DNA of 64,000 nucleotides, taken from the NCBI GenBank assembly GCA_964509335.1, contig CAZDXB010000003.1, forward strand, positions 106,299-170,298, given 5' to 3'. The notes under the pieces are model-generated. The model was not told the origin of the DNA and did no database searches. It was given only the letters and a program-made list of their open reading frames with translations. Shown in pieces: positions 34,460 through 43,739 of this stretch (position 1 is its first letter; every line of letters begins with the position of its first letter). A program made the position numbers and the translations under genes. The stretch comes from CAZDXB01 sp964509335. GTDB lineage: Bacteria; Bacteroidota; Ignavibacteria; Kapaibacteriales; UBA2268.

Positions 34460-36352
34460 ATGAGCGATAGATTTGATTTGTTAAAAAAGATTGATTCTCC
34501 AAAAGATTTAAAGAAAATACCTTTGGAAAAACTTCCGGAGGTGTGCGACGAGCTTAGGCAGTATATACTTAATACGATATCGAGAACCGGAGGTCATCTG
34601 GGAGCCGGGCTTGGCGTCGTGGAACTTACCGCCGCTCTTCATTACGTTTACGACACCCCCAAAGATAAAATCATCTGGGACGTGGGGCATCAGGGATACC
34701 CTCATAAAGTATTGACCGGAAGAAGGGACAGACTTCACACTATACGTCAGAAGAACGGATTATCAGGCTTTCTGAAGCCGAGCGAGAGCGAATACGACGC
34801 GTTCGGAGCCGGACACGCAAGCACTAGTATTTCCGCCGCTTTGGGAATGGCTACGGCAAGGGATTTATTAGAAAGAGACAATAAAGTCGTAGCGGTAATC
34901 GGAGACGGGGCTTTAACGGGCGGTATGGCTTACGAAGCGATGAATAATTGCGGCGTTCAGAAAAGAGATATAACGGTGATTTTGAACGACAACAATATGT
35001 CGATAAATTCCAATATTTCCGCTCTTTCAAATTATTTTAACGAGATATTCGCTTCTCCGATTGTCGAGAAGGTTCGTTCGGATATTTGGGAGTTGACCGG
35101 CAAGATGGAAGATTTCGGCGACAGAATCAGAAGAGTAGCTTCGAGAATTGAAGGAGGAATAAAAGCCATAATTACACCCGGAAGTTTATTCGAAGCGTTC
35201 GGTTTCAAATATTACGGTCCTATCGGCGGGCACAACGCGCAGCGGCTTGTGAGGATGCTGAGTCGAATAAAAGACATTAGCGGTCCGGTTTTGCTTCACG
35301 TCATTTCGCAAAAAGGCAAAGGTTACCCGCCGGCTGAAAAGGATTCGCAAAAGCTACACGCGGTCGGGAAAATAGATATTAATACCGGCAAATCTATCAA
35401 GACAAAAAAGAAACAATTGAAGCCTTATTATCAAGTTTTCGGCGAAGCTTTAACCGAGATATGCGAGAAGAATCCCAAGGTAGCGGCTATTACGGCGGCT
35501 ATGGCGGAAGGCACGGGTTTAGACAAAATTAGAGACAAATTCCCCGATAGATTTTTCGACGTCGGAATTGCCGAACAGCACGCCGTTACGTTCGCCTCCG
35601 GATTAGCGAAAGAAGGAATAATTCCCGTTTGCGCTCTTTATTCGACTTTTTTGCAAAGGGGTTACGACCAGATTGTTCACGATTGCGCTATTCAGGGATT
35701 AAAAGTAATCTTCGCCGTCGATAGAGCCGGCTTGGTGGGAGCCGACGGTCCGACTCATCACGGAACTTTGGACTTGGCTTATCTGCGTTCTGTGCAAAAG
35801 ATGACGCTTGCCGCTCCCAAAGACGAGCGAGAACTTAGGGATTTACTTTTCTCCGCCGTTTATTATTATCCTCAAGGACCAATCGCTATTCGCTATCCGA
35901 GAGGAATTGGCGAAGGAGCCGATCTGACGCCGATGAATCCCATACCTCACGGCAAAGGCGAAATCCTAAGAGAAGGAAAAGACGTCGCGATTTTAGCCAT
36001 AGGCAAAATGGTGGGAAAAACTCTTAGAGCGGCGGATATATTAAAGGAAAATAAAATCTCCGCAGAAGTAATCAACGCCAGATTTGTAAAGCCTTTGGAC
36101 GAAGAGCTACTAGACAAAGTATTTTCGAAATTTAACAAAATTATGACTGTCGAAGAAGGGCAAATCCGCGGAGGATTTGGTTCGGCGGTATTAGAATGCT
36201 TGTCCGGCAAAAAACTGAAGAAGACGAAAATACTCCTTCACGGCATTCCCGATAAATTCGTCGAACACGGTAGCCAAGACGAACTGCTCAAAGATTTGAG
36301 TCTCGACGAAGAGGGAATAGCTCTTACCGCTAAGAAATTTCTAGGCAAATAG
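34460..36352 (+). CDS. dxs: 1-deoxy-D-xylulose-5-phosphate synthase
   Basis: About 630 residues of the thiamine-diphosphate enzyme that condenses pyruvate and glyceraldehyde 3-phosphate in the MEP isoprenoid pathway. It has WDVGHQGYPHKVLTGRRD near the N-terminus, the ThDP motif GDGALTGGMAYEAMNN, the transketolase-type DVGIAEQHAVTFASG motif and DGPTHHG. The ATG at 34460 is preferred to the TTG at 34448. The length is normal. The product feeds isoprenoids, quinones and possibly ThDP. Confidence 0.96.
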   Translation: MSDRFDLLKKIDSPKDLKKIPLEKLPEVCDELRQYILNTISRTGGHLGAGLGVVELTAALHYVYDTPKDKIIWDVGHQGYPHKVLTGRRDRLHTIRQKNGLSGFLKPSESEYDAFGAGHASTSISAALGMATARDLLERDNKVVAVIGDGALTGGMAYEAMNNCGVQKRDITVILNDNNMSINSNISALSNYFNEIFASPIVEKVRSDIWELTGKMEDFGDRIRRVASRIEGGIKAIITPGSLFEAFGFKYYGPIGGHNAQRLVRMLSRIKDISGPVLLHVISQKGKGYPPAEKDSQKLHAVGKIDINTGKSIKTKKKQLKPYYQVFGEALTEICEKNPKVAAITAAMAEGTGLDKIRDKFPDRFFDVGIAEQHAVTFASGLAKEGIIPVCALYSTFLQRGYDQIVHDCAIQGLKVIFAVDRAGLVGADGPTHHGTLDLAYLRSVQKMTLAAPKDERELRDLLFSAVYYYPQGPIAIRYPRGIGEGADLTPMNPIPHGKGEILREGKDVAILAIGKMVGKTLRAADILKENKISAEVINARFVKPLDEELLDKVFSKFNKIMTVEEGQIRGGFGSAVLECLSGKKLKKTKILLHGIPDKFVEHGSQDELLKDLSLDEEGIALTAKKFLGK

Positions 36353-36379
36353 GAATATATAATTGATTTTAGGAAGTTG

Positions 36380-36455
36380 CGGGGCCGACGAGACTCGAAC
36401 TCGCGGCCTCCAGTGTGACAGACTGGCGCTCTAACCAAAGCTGAGCTACGGCCCC
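36380..36455 (-). tRNA. tRNA-Asp (GTC)
   Basis: Minus-strand cloverleaf with acceptor GGGGCCG/CGGCCCC, D arm TAGCTCAG, anticodon stem CCAGT/ACTGG enclosing CTGTCAC (anticodon GTC) and T loop GTTCGAGTC. The discriminator is G, with no encoded CCA. Confidence 0.93.
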
Positions 36456-36469
36456 TTTTTATTTTTACG

Positions 36470-36542
<73 letters not shown>

Positions 36543-36583
36543 CCGCTTTATTCTATACGATATAATCTATCTATTTCAAAAAA

Positions 36584-36601
36584 CGTCTCTCAAACGAGAC
36601 G
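36584..36601 (-). terminator. Short terminator-like hairpin upstream of the tRNA pair
   Basis: CGTCTC (36584-36589) pairs with GAGACG (36596-36601), and the minus strand continues with TTTTTT. It faces any transcript arriving from the SDR promoter region and lies 42 bp before tRNA-Ala. No gene that would need it is visible between 36602 and 36750. Confidence 0.4.
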
Positions 36602-36750
36602 ACAAAAATAAACGATATTTTATAAAAACACAAATTAAATTTTAAATTAGTTAATAAATATATTCGTTTAGTTAATCGCTAGTTTTTATTAAATTCAAAG
36701 TTTTAATTATAAACTTATAAATTTTATGTCGAATAATTTTTTAAGGCGAT

Positions 36751-37476
36751 ATGTCGGTAGTATTTATTACGGGGTCGGGAAGACGAATGGGGAAAGGTCT
36801 GGCTCTTAGGTTTGCCGAAAAAGGCTGGGACGTCGCGGTTCACTACGGCAAATCCGAAAATCAGACGATTGATACGGTTGAGGAAATCAGGGGAAAGGGA
36901 GTCAAAGCCTACCCCTTTCAAGCGGACGTGAGGAACGGCGACGAATGCGAAAAAGCGATGAACGCAGCCGCTAGTGAGTTGGGGGTTCCCGACGTTTTAG
37001 TTAACAACGCGGGAGTTTTCCCCGAAGCTAAAGAAGTGGCGGAAATTTCTACTGATTTCTGGAACGACGTGATTAACGTTAATTTAAGAGGCGAGTTCCA
37101 TTTTGCCAGAAGTTTCGCTAAAATCGCCAAAGAAGGCGCGCGAATCATTAATATAGCTAGTCTCGGCGCTTTGGAAGTGTGGAAAGGCAGGCTGCCGTAT
37201 AATGTTTCCAAAGCGGGCGTAGTCCAATTGACAAAAGCTCTGGCTCTGAATTTAGCGCCTGAAATTTCCGTTAACGCCGTGTGTCCGGGAGCTATCAGTA
37301 TGCCCGACGAAATTACCGACGCCGACGCTTTCAGAGTAAATACGAAGAAAATTCCGATGGGAAGATACGGAACAGTTTCGGATATTTTTGACGCTACTTA
37401 TTTCTTCGCTACCGCAAGTTCTTATATCACCGGGCAAATAATAACGGTTGACGGCGGCTATCATTTGGCAAGATAA
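36751..37476 (+). CDS. Short-chain dehydrogenase/reductase, pteridine-reductase-like
   Basis: A 241-residue classical SDR with an N-terminal cofactor motif FITGSGRRMGKGLA (TGxxxRxG form with Arg-Arg, as in pteridine reductases), LVNNAGVFP, the catalytic Ser in INIASLG, the YNVSK Tyr/Lys pair and VNAVCPGAI. A C-terminal GQIITVDGGYHL completes the fold. The Arg-Arg pattern suggests NADPH use and possibly dihydropterin reduction, but the substrate is inferred only. Confidence 0.87.
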   Translation: MSVVFITGSGRRMGKGLALRFAEKGWDVAVHYGKSENQTIDTVEEIRGKGVKAYPFQADVRNGDECEKAMNAAASELGVPDVLVNNAGVFPEAKEVAEISTDFWNDVINVNLRGEFHFARSFAKIAKEGARIINIASLGALEVWKGRLPYNVSKAGVVQLTKALALNLAPEISVNAVCPGAISMPDEITDADAFRVNTKKIPMGRYGTVSDIFDATYFFATASSYITGQIITVDGGYHLAR

Positions 37477-37588
37477 CATTTAGAGTCATTGTTCGAAGAA
37501 TAGTAATAGATAAGTTAATATTTTAAGTAACAATCGGTTATACTTTAATTTGGGCTTTTTTTTCTAAATTAATTTTAGAGGTAATGCA

Positions 37589-38461
37589 ATGGAAAAAGAA
37601 TTGGAAGAATATTATCAGTCGATAAAACCCGTGAATAAAGCCAAGAAAGCTTACGACAACCAGAGTTTTATACATAGTCCGGACGGCAGAGTAATTAGGA
37701 TGCTCGCGGAGTATTTGCATCCCAAGCAAAAGTTTGAGAGGAAGAAGGTAAAGCGCACAATTATCTTTTTCGGTTCGGCGAGGATACATTCGGCGGAGTT
37801 TTTCGACATAAAAGAGAAAAATTTAAAAGCCAGAATCGACAAGGCTAAAGGACAAGAGAAGGAATTATTAGAAGAGGAATTGACGCGCTTATTAAAAGTA
37901 AAAGGTTTTTCAAAGTATTACGAAGACGCTAGGAAGTTAAGCTATCTAATTTCAAAATGGTCTAGTTTAATGCCCCAAAAGCAGAGATATCATATTTGCA
38001 CCGGCGGCGGACCCGGTATTATGGAAGCGGCTAATCGCGGCGCCGTAGAGGGAGGAACCAAATCTATCGGTTTAAATATCAGCTTGCCGTTTGAGCAAAT
38101 GCCTAATCCGTATTTATCCAAAGGACTGAATTTCGAATTTCATTACTTTTTTATGAGAAAGTTGTGGTTTGTTATGTTGGCGCACGGTTTGATTGTTTTC
38201 CCCGGCGGATTTGGAACGATGGACGAGCTTGTGGAGATTTTGACTTTGAGGCAAACGGGCAAATCGGAAAAACCTATTCCTATTCTGCTTTACTCTAAAG
38301 AATTTTGGGAGAGAGCGATTGATTTCGATTATTTAGCCGACTTTGGAACGATTAGCCGGAAAGATTTGGATTTGTTTTCTTATGTAAACACTCCTGAAGA
38401 AGCGTTTGAAAAAATGAAGAAAGAATTACATAAATATTATAATAATTATAAAGTTAAATAA
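37589..38461 (+). CDS. LOG-family protein (TIGR00730-like phosphoribohydrolase)
   Basis: A 290-residue protein with the two LOG signatures GGGPGIMEAANRG and PGGFGTMDE, the active-site pair of nucleotide 5'-monophosphate phosphoribohydrolases. Family members release free base from cytokinin-like or purine monophosphates, and many bacterial copies have unknown function. The N-terminus has a roughly 60-residue charged extension. The gene is followed after 13 bp by the TPR-thioredoxin gene. Confidence 0.87.
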   Translation: MEKELEEYYQSIKPVNKAKKAYDNQSFIHSPDGRVIRMLAEYLHPKQKFERKKVKRTIIFFGSARIHSAEFFDIKEKNLKARIDKAKGQEKELLEEELTRLLKVKGFSKYYEDARKLSYLISKWSSLMPQKQRYHICTGGGPGIMEAANRGAVEGGTKSIGLNISLPFEQMPNPYLSKGLNFEFHYFFMRKLWFVMLAHGLIVFPGGFGTMDELVEILTLRQTGKSEKPIPILLYSKEFWERAIDFDYLADFGTISRKDLDLFSYVNTPEEAFEKMKKELHKYYNNYKVK

Positions 38462-38474
38462 AATTGGGTGGGAT

Positions 38475-40361
38475 ATGAAAAAGTTAATTATTGTCGCCTT
38501 TATTAGTTTGCTATCGTTTGCTTACGCTTCCGGGGCGGGCGAACTGAAGATTAAACCGCAGAAGCCCGCAAGCTACGACGTAATAACGTTGAAATATCAA
38601 CCGGACGAGCGCTTTGACCCGGGAGAAAAATTATTCGCTCAGATATACGCTTTCGACCCTAACAACGCTATGCCAAAAGCCTACGAGTTCGAACTGAGCT
38701 ATGAAGATTATGTTTATTCGGGAAAATTTACTTTACCCAGCGAGACCGTGTTTGCTTTAATAAAGTTGAGCGACGGAGAAATGTTCGACGCCAACCATAG
38801 GGACTTTTGGGATTTGCTTTATTACGAAAAAAGCGGCAAACCAAAAAGAAACGCCAACCTGAAAGCCGGTCTGACCTTTTACGGGAATTTGCCCGAAAAC
38901 TTCGAAAGGAACGTGAATTTCGATAAAGCTTTGGACTATTTACGAAGGGAAATAAAGTATTATCGGGACAACCTGCAAGCGAGGATAGGACTCGCCTCTC
39001 TTCGTTTGGATTTACGCGAAATTACTTTCGAAGAATATTCCGAAACCGTCGAGTCTTTGCTTGACAGAGGTTTTAACAGGAATAATGAGAATGCGGTTAG
39101 GGCGGTCGCCAGAGCTTTGCGTTCTTTGAATAAAAAGAAAGAGGCGGAGAAATTGGAAAGTCAGTTTATAGCAAAAAATCCCCAAAGCAGACTCGCCGAA
39201 GAAAAGTATTTGTCCGATTTGGCGGAAGCCAAATCTCTCGACGAATTTTCGGATAAGATTTTTGAGTATTTCAAAAAATTCTCGTCGTCGGAAAACAGAA
39301 ATAGAATGTTTTCCGCGCTTGTTTCGGGTTATTTACAAGTCGGCAAACTCGAAGAAGCTATAGTCGCTTTGAACAAGTTGAACGCTCCGGCGGCGGCATA
39401 CGCTCAAGTCGCTTTTACTATTGTCAACGACGACAACGCCGCTCCCGATATGTCTATTGACGAAAAATACGACAAAGCTTTGGAGCTAATGGATAAATCT
39501 GTAGAGATGGCTCGAGAACATAGCTACAAAAATAAGCCGAGGCACATAAGCGAAAGCGAATGGGAAAGAAAACTTGAACTCGAATACGCTACCGTATTGG
39601 AAAAATACGGCGATATATTAATGTCCGCGGGCTTGTATAAAGAAGCCTATAAAAGCTTCGGCAAAGCTTTCGAGTATTACAAAGACGAAGCGCCTCAGAC
39701 TTTATACGAGAATTTGACCGACTTATGCGAAATACTAGAGAAGTACGACAAAGCATATAGCGTCGCTAAGATGGCGATTTTATCTTCCAAATACAATTCC
39801 GCCTTGATTAAAGAGTTCAAAAAGTTGCATAAAATGTTAATGAAGTCGGAAGAACCAGAAATATTAGCCGCGGAGTTGTTAGCCAAAGCGAAGCTAAAGA
39901 GATTAAAGGAACTTTCATATCATACGAGACAAATAGAAACTTCGATTCCCGATTTTGTCGATTTGAAAGAAAACTCTTATAAAATTGAAGGCAAACGAAA
40001 AGCCTACGTCGTTCATTTATTTTCGTCTTGGTGCGGACCTTGCGAGAAATCGCTTAAAGCGTTCGATAAATTTTACAAGAAGAACAAAGACAAGAATTAC
40101 TTCATAGCCGCCGTTGGCGTTTGGGAAACAGGCGACGCCGTAAAGAAAACTTCCGACTTTATCGAAGATTTGGACTTGTCCGTTCCCGTTTTTACAGAAT
40201 CAAGCGGCAAGTTGGCGAGAGATATAGGAATAACGGGATTGCCGGCGACTTGTTTTATTGATTCCGAGAAAAAGACGCAATTTATTATGAAGGGATTTTC
40301 TTTCGAGGAGCGTTTTGCAAAGGATTCAAAAGACAGATTGGATTACTTAATCGAACGATAA
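38475..40361 (+). CDS. Exported TPR protein with C-terminal thioredoxin-like domain
   Basis: A 628-residue protein with a signal peptide (1-19, ending at AYASG), a beta-rich N-terminal domain (about 20-135) and a long region of TPR-like helical hairpins (135-470). A TlpA/thioredoxin-like domain (about 490-628) contains WCGPC near residue 518-522 and a cis-Pro segment GITGLPATCFID. Such proteins act as periplasmic disulfide reductases. The TPR part presumably docks a client. Confidence 0.82.
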   Translation: MKKLIIVAFISLLSFAYASGAGELKIKPQKPASYDVITLKYQPDERFDPGEKLFAQIYAFDPNNAMPKAYEFELSYEDYVYSGKFTLPSETVFALIKLSDGEMFDANHRDFWDLLYYEKSGKPKRNANLKAGLTFYGNLPENFERNVNFDKALDYLRREIKYYRDNLQARIGLASLRLDLREITFEEYSETVESLLDRGFNRNNENAVRAVARALRSLNKKKEAEKLESQFIAKNPQSRLAEEKYLSDLAEAKSLDEFSDKIFEYFKKFSSSENRNRMFSALVSGYLQVGKLEEAIVALNKLNAPAAAYAQVAFTIVNDDNAAPDMSIDEKYDKALELMDKSVEMAREHSYKNKPRHISESEWERKLELEYATVLEKYGDILMSAGLYKEAYKSFGKAFEYYKDEAPQTLYENLTDLCEILEKYDKAYSVAKMAILSSKYNSALIKEFKKLHKMLMKSEEPEILAAELLAKAKLKRLKELSYHTRQIETSIPDFVDLKENSYKIEGKRKAYVVHLFSSWCGPCEKSLKAFDKFYKKNKDKNYFIAAVGVWETGDAVKKTSDFIEDLDLSVPVFTESSGKLARDIGITGLPATCFIDSEKKTQFIMKGFSFEERFAKDSKDRLDYLIER

Positions 40362-40370
40362 TCGAAGTTT

Positions 40371-41471
40371 TTAGAATCTAAACACCAAGGAGATATGGTG
40401 GGCGATTTTGCTAGGCGAAATATAATCCGCCGAAACGGCGTAGTCAATGTTTGTTTCGAATGGCAAGTTGATATTGTAATCGTTTAAAGGCGGTCGGAAA
40501 GAAACGCCGCCGCCCCAGACGGTCATAGGGAAAAACTCGTATCTGTTGAAACGGTCGCCCGCCAAAGCCAACCCGCCGCGGAAAGCAATATATTCGTGCG
40601 GCACGGCTTCTATTCCTAATGTAACTGTGGGCGCGTTTTCGTATTGAGTCAGCGAAGCGTCTAAAGACACCAAAACGTATCTCGTAGCGGGAATGTTAAC
40701 CGATTGAATTTCGCCGTTGACGGTCGAGCGGGTAACGTACGATTCCTCGTTCAAGCCGAATTCCATAGCTAATCCGGCTCTAACGGTATAGGGTAGAAGC
40801 TCTACTTCGTCGGATTGCGAATTCCAAAACATCATACCGGTTACGTTTTGAACTGATAGGCCGAATGAAAATAAATCCATTACGTTGAATTTGGCTCCTA
40901 AGTCCAATCCCAATCCGTTGCCGCCTACGCCTCCGGAACCCATTAAAGCGTTGGACAGATACTTTATAGACGCTCCGACGCTAACAAATTCGTATCTGTA
41001 AGCCGCTCCGGCGGCGAGCGATATTTGCCAGTCGGTGAAATCTCCAATTGGATTGCCTCGTTTATCTCTCGCCACAAATTCTCCGGTGGTGAAGTTATTG
41101 ACTCCAAAGCCGAAGCCGAAATCTTTTAAGGCTTCGAAAGATTGCGACCAAGCCGCGGTTGATTGAGTTCTGTTGAATCCAAGAATAGTTTGGGATACGC
41201 TCACGGTCGGAATCGCTTCGAGAAAGCCGAGACCGCCGGGATTGTAAAATATAGCCATAGGGTCGTTTGCAATAGCGGTGTAAGCTCCTCCCATAGCGAC
41301 CTGCCTACCGCCGACGTTTCTAAGTAAATAGGATTCGGCGTATCCGCCGCCCGCTTCCTGCGCCGTAGCAAGCTGGGGAGGAAATGTTAATAAAATTGCT
41401 AATAGTAGTATTTTGTGAGGAAAAATTTTCCGAATTTTCCCCTTCATAGTTATTTCGCGGCTATTGCGCAT
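40371..41471 (-). CDS. PorV/PorQ-family outer-membrane protein
   Basis: A 366-residue protein with a signal peptide (about 12-38, ending at TAQEA). The conserved start GGRQVAMGGAYTAIANDPMAIFYNPGGL (about residues 54-81) is the hallmark of PorV/PorQ, which are FadL-like barrels. The rest is beta-rich and ends in the strand HHISLVFRF. PorV shuttles T9SS cargo from the translocon to the attachment complex. The start at 41471 has GAGG 6 bp upstream; 41447 is a possible internal start. It is 2 bp from the upstream sorting-domain gene, in one operon. Confidence 0.87.
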   Translation of the reverse strand: MRNSREITMKGKIRKIFPHKILLLAILLTFPPQLATAQEAGGGYAESYLLRNVGGRQVAMGGAYTAIANDPMAIFYNPGGLGFLEAIPTVSVSQTILGFNRTQSTAAWSQSFEALKDFGFGFGVNNFTTGEFVARDKRGNPIGDFTDWQISLAAGAAYRYEFVSVGASIKYLSNALMGSGGVGGNGLGLDLGAKFNVMDLFSFGLSVQNVTGMMFWNSQSDEVELLPYTVRAGLAMEFGLNEESYVTRSTVNGEIQSVNIPATRYVLVSLDASLTQYENAPTVTLGIEAVPHEYIAFRGGLALAGDRFNRYEFFPMTVWGGGVSFRPPLNDYNINLPFETNIDYAVSADYISPSKIAHHISLVFRF

Positions 41472-41473
41472 TC

Positions 41474-42031
41474 TTACCTCGAAACTATAAATTTCTCAAT
41501 TAACCGGAATTTGATTCCTTGCAAAACGCAAAGGTAAACTCCGTCGGGAAGAGCGGCGGATTCTATTCTGTAAGGATTGTCAGAATCTTTATGCGGGAGA
41601 CCTTCGTAAACGTCGAGAACTTTCTTAGCCAATAGGTTGTAAACCTCGATTTTGATTTTCATATCCTTTTCCTTAATTCTCGCTCTCAAATTGTGATGTC
41701 CGTTCTTTTGCACCAAGCTAATTATTTCGTTGTCTCCCGACGTCGAATCCTCGGACGTCTCTTCCGTCGCTTCCGGTATTACTTCTTGGTCTTTCTCTTG
41801 TGCAATTTCTATGCCACTTAGATAGGGGATAGCGTAAAAGTTGTTTTTCTTTAAGAAGTCTGAAATATATACGTTCGGTTTAGCTATATATAGTTTGTTT
41901 TCTTTTTCCTGAGCCGCGCTTTCAAAGTTGACGAAGACTATAGCCGATATGCCCAGAGCGATAGCAAACAAGACGTTTTTAATGATTGACTCGCTGTTAT
42001 TTTTTTTCTTTAACGTCTTATTCATAATCAT
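41474..42031 (-). CDS. Small exported protein with T9SS-like C-terminal domain
   Basis: A 185-residue protein. The N-terminal hydrophobic segment (about 18-40, ending AAQEK) exports it. A low-complexity acidic stretch (residues about 80-100) follows, and the last 80 residues carry a beta-sandwich pattern (IKIEVYNLLAKKVLDV, LPDGVYLCVLQG, KFIVSR) like a divergent type A sorting domain. It is 2 bp upstream of the PorV/PorQ gene. It may be a small cargo or an accessory of that protein. Confidence 0.65.
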   Translation of the reverse strand: MIMNKTLKKKNNSESIIKNVLFAIALGISAIVFVNFESAAQEKENKLYIAKPNVYISDFLKKNNFYAIPYLSGIEIAQEKDQEVIPEATEETSEDSTSGDNEIISLVQKNGHHNLRARIKEKDMKIKIEVYNLLAKKVLDVYEGLPHKDSDNPYRIESAALPDGVYLCVLQGIKFRLIEKFIVSR

Positions 42032-42143
42032 TTCTATAAATTATTGTTTTGTTACGTAACGACGATTTTAAACAAAATTAATTAATAATGTATAATATTC
42101 TACAAAAATTCCCTAACATATTCAACTGTTTTTCCTAATTTTT

Positions 42144-43739
42144 TTAATCTCCCGAAAATTTTCTTTTGAGCTCTTCTATGGATTTTTCGTCGTTCAGGAG
42201 GTTTTCTATTCGCTTTTTTGTTTTTAGACTCTCTTTTTCCAACCCTAATTCTTTTGCGATTTGTTCCAATTTCTTTTCGTCGTTTGGCAACTCCTTTTCG
42301 ATATTTTTCAGATTATCCAATTTGATTTGTTTCTTTTTGGCTTGCATTTGCGAGGCTAGTTTAGCTTGGGCGTCGAATTGTCCTTCTTTTTCTTTTTTTA
42401 ACTCTTGTTCGTATTCCTCCAATGTCTTTTGCTTTTGGGCGGCGATAAGTTGTCGGGCTATTCTATCGACTTTGTTCTCGAAATCTTTTTTGAAGTCGAT
42501 TTCGCGATTTTTGCTTTCGCTTTCGCTTTTGGGGAGGGGTTCGGATTTCTTTTCTTTCGCGGGCTTAGTTGACGTTTGTGCTTCTTTCTTTTTATTGTCT
42601 TGATTATCCGACGCGGCTTCCGCTTTTTTATACGCTTCGGCAGCCATTTTTTTGCCGCCCATTTTTTTCTTAGCCGAATCCAAATCCTCGTTGAATTCTT
42701 TTCGGTTTAGTTTGATTACCTTTTTTTTCTTTTCCATTTCGTTCTTTTTCCATCTCAAGTAAGCGAAGTAAAGAATTAATCCCGCTGCGACTATTATCGC
42801 TCCGATTAATATTATATAGTCGAAGAAATTTTCCGGGAAAAAACTTTCAAGTAGTTTGCCGGTTAAACTTTCCGATTCTTTATCTTTGTCGTCTCCGAGC
42901 GCTTTGTCGAATTTGGCGTTTAAGGAATCTTTGGTTTTTTTCGCAATTTCGTCTTCTTTGGGCTTGTTGATTTTCTCTAAAAGAAGTATAGTTTCCTTAT
43001 CTAATTTTTGCGATTCTTCGGGTTCGCCAAAAAGTAACTCGGGGTAATCTTTGAGTCCCGTTAATTCTTGGAACTTTTTTTCAAATTCATTAGCGCGTTT
43101 GTTCAGCCCCTCGCTTCCGTAAATTTGAGATAAAGCCGCGTAAGCGTCGGGGATGTTTGTTCCGACTTTTCTGGCGTAAAGCAAGTTCTTTAAAGCGTTT
43201 TTTAGCTCTCCCTTTCTAAGCTGGATAAAGCCTAGACGAGCGGCGGCGTTGGGTTCGCCGAGTTCGGCGGCTTTTCTGAAGTAATCTTCGGCTGTTTTGT
43301 ATAAGCTATCTTCGAGAGCCAACGAGCCGCTTCTGTATAAATCTTCCGGTTTATTCAGTTTTTTCCATTTAAACGTCTCCAGCATAATCGCTTGCGAGTA
43401 AGGAAGCGGGGGAGCGGCGTAGCCCGTTCTTTCGGAAGAATATATCTTTAACTTAGCGGAGTCGTTTTCTACGAACGCGTAAACTTCGCGAATCTCGCCT
43501 TCAGAGTAAGCTTTTTTGGCGCTATCCGCTACGGTAGAGTTGGGGACGGTTATAAAAATCGTTTTTTTGTCTTCTGACAGCTTCGTCTCGTAATTTTGCG
43601 ACGACTCGTTTAAATAAATCAGGAGAGAGGAGGAATCGGCTATTTGCAACCTGTTTATTTGATTTTGCGACAACGCCGAAGAAGCGGCTATTATCGTCCA
43701 AGAGAGAATCAACGACGTTATTTTTATCGCTTTATTAAT
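42144..43739 (-). CDS. TPR-containing membrane protein with coiled-coil tail (ATT start)
   Basis: About 531 residues if translation begins at the ATT at 43739, which overlaps the upstream stop and has AAAGGA 8 bp before it. This gives a complete signal peptide, (M)NKAIKITSLILSWTIIAASS. The next candidate, TTG at 43712, has no ribosome site and cuts the signal. A periplasmic domain with TPR-like Sel1-type hairpins (about 100-220) is followed by a transmembrane helix (about 300-320) and a Lys/Glu-rich coiled coil to the end. The function is unknown, but it ends the fliA-containing run. Confidence 0.75.
   Translation of the reverse strand: MNKAIKITSLILSWTIIAASSALSQNQINRLQIADSSSLLIYLNESSQNYETKLSEDKKTIFITVPNSTVADSAKKAYSEGEIREVYAFVENDSAKLKIYSSERTGYAAPPLPYSQAIMLETFKWKKLNKPEDLYRSGSLALEDSLYKTAEDYFRKAAELGEPNAAARLGFIQLRKGELKNALKNLLYARKVGTNIPDAYAALSQIYGSEGLNKRANEFEKKFQELTGLKDYPELLFGEPEESQKLDKETILLLEKINKPKEDEIAKKTKDSLNAKFDKALGDDKDKESESLTGKLLESFFPENFFDYIILIGAIIVAAGLILYFAYLRWKKNEMEKKKKVIKLNRKEFNEDLDSAKKKMGGKKMAAEAYKKAEAASDNQDNKKKEAQTSTKPAKEKKSEPLPKSESESKNREIDFKKDFENKVDRIARQLIAAQKQKTLEEYEQELKKEKEGQFDAQAKLASQMQAKKKQIKLDNLKNIEKELPNDEKKLEQIAKELGLEKESLKTKKRIENLLNDEKSIEELKRKFSGD

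Noticed and set aside
42051..42060. GTTACGTAAC palindrome 20 bp upstream of the 42031 gene
   Set aside because: Only 10 bp and seen once, so it could be chance. No second copy was found elsewhere.
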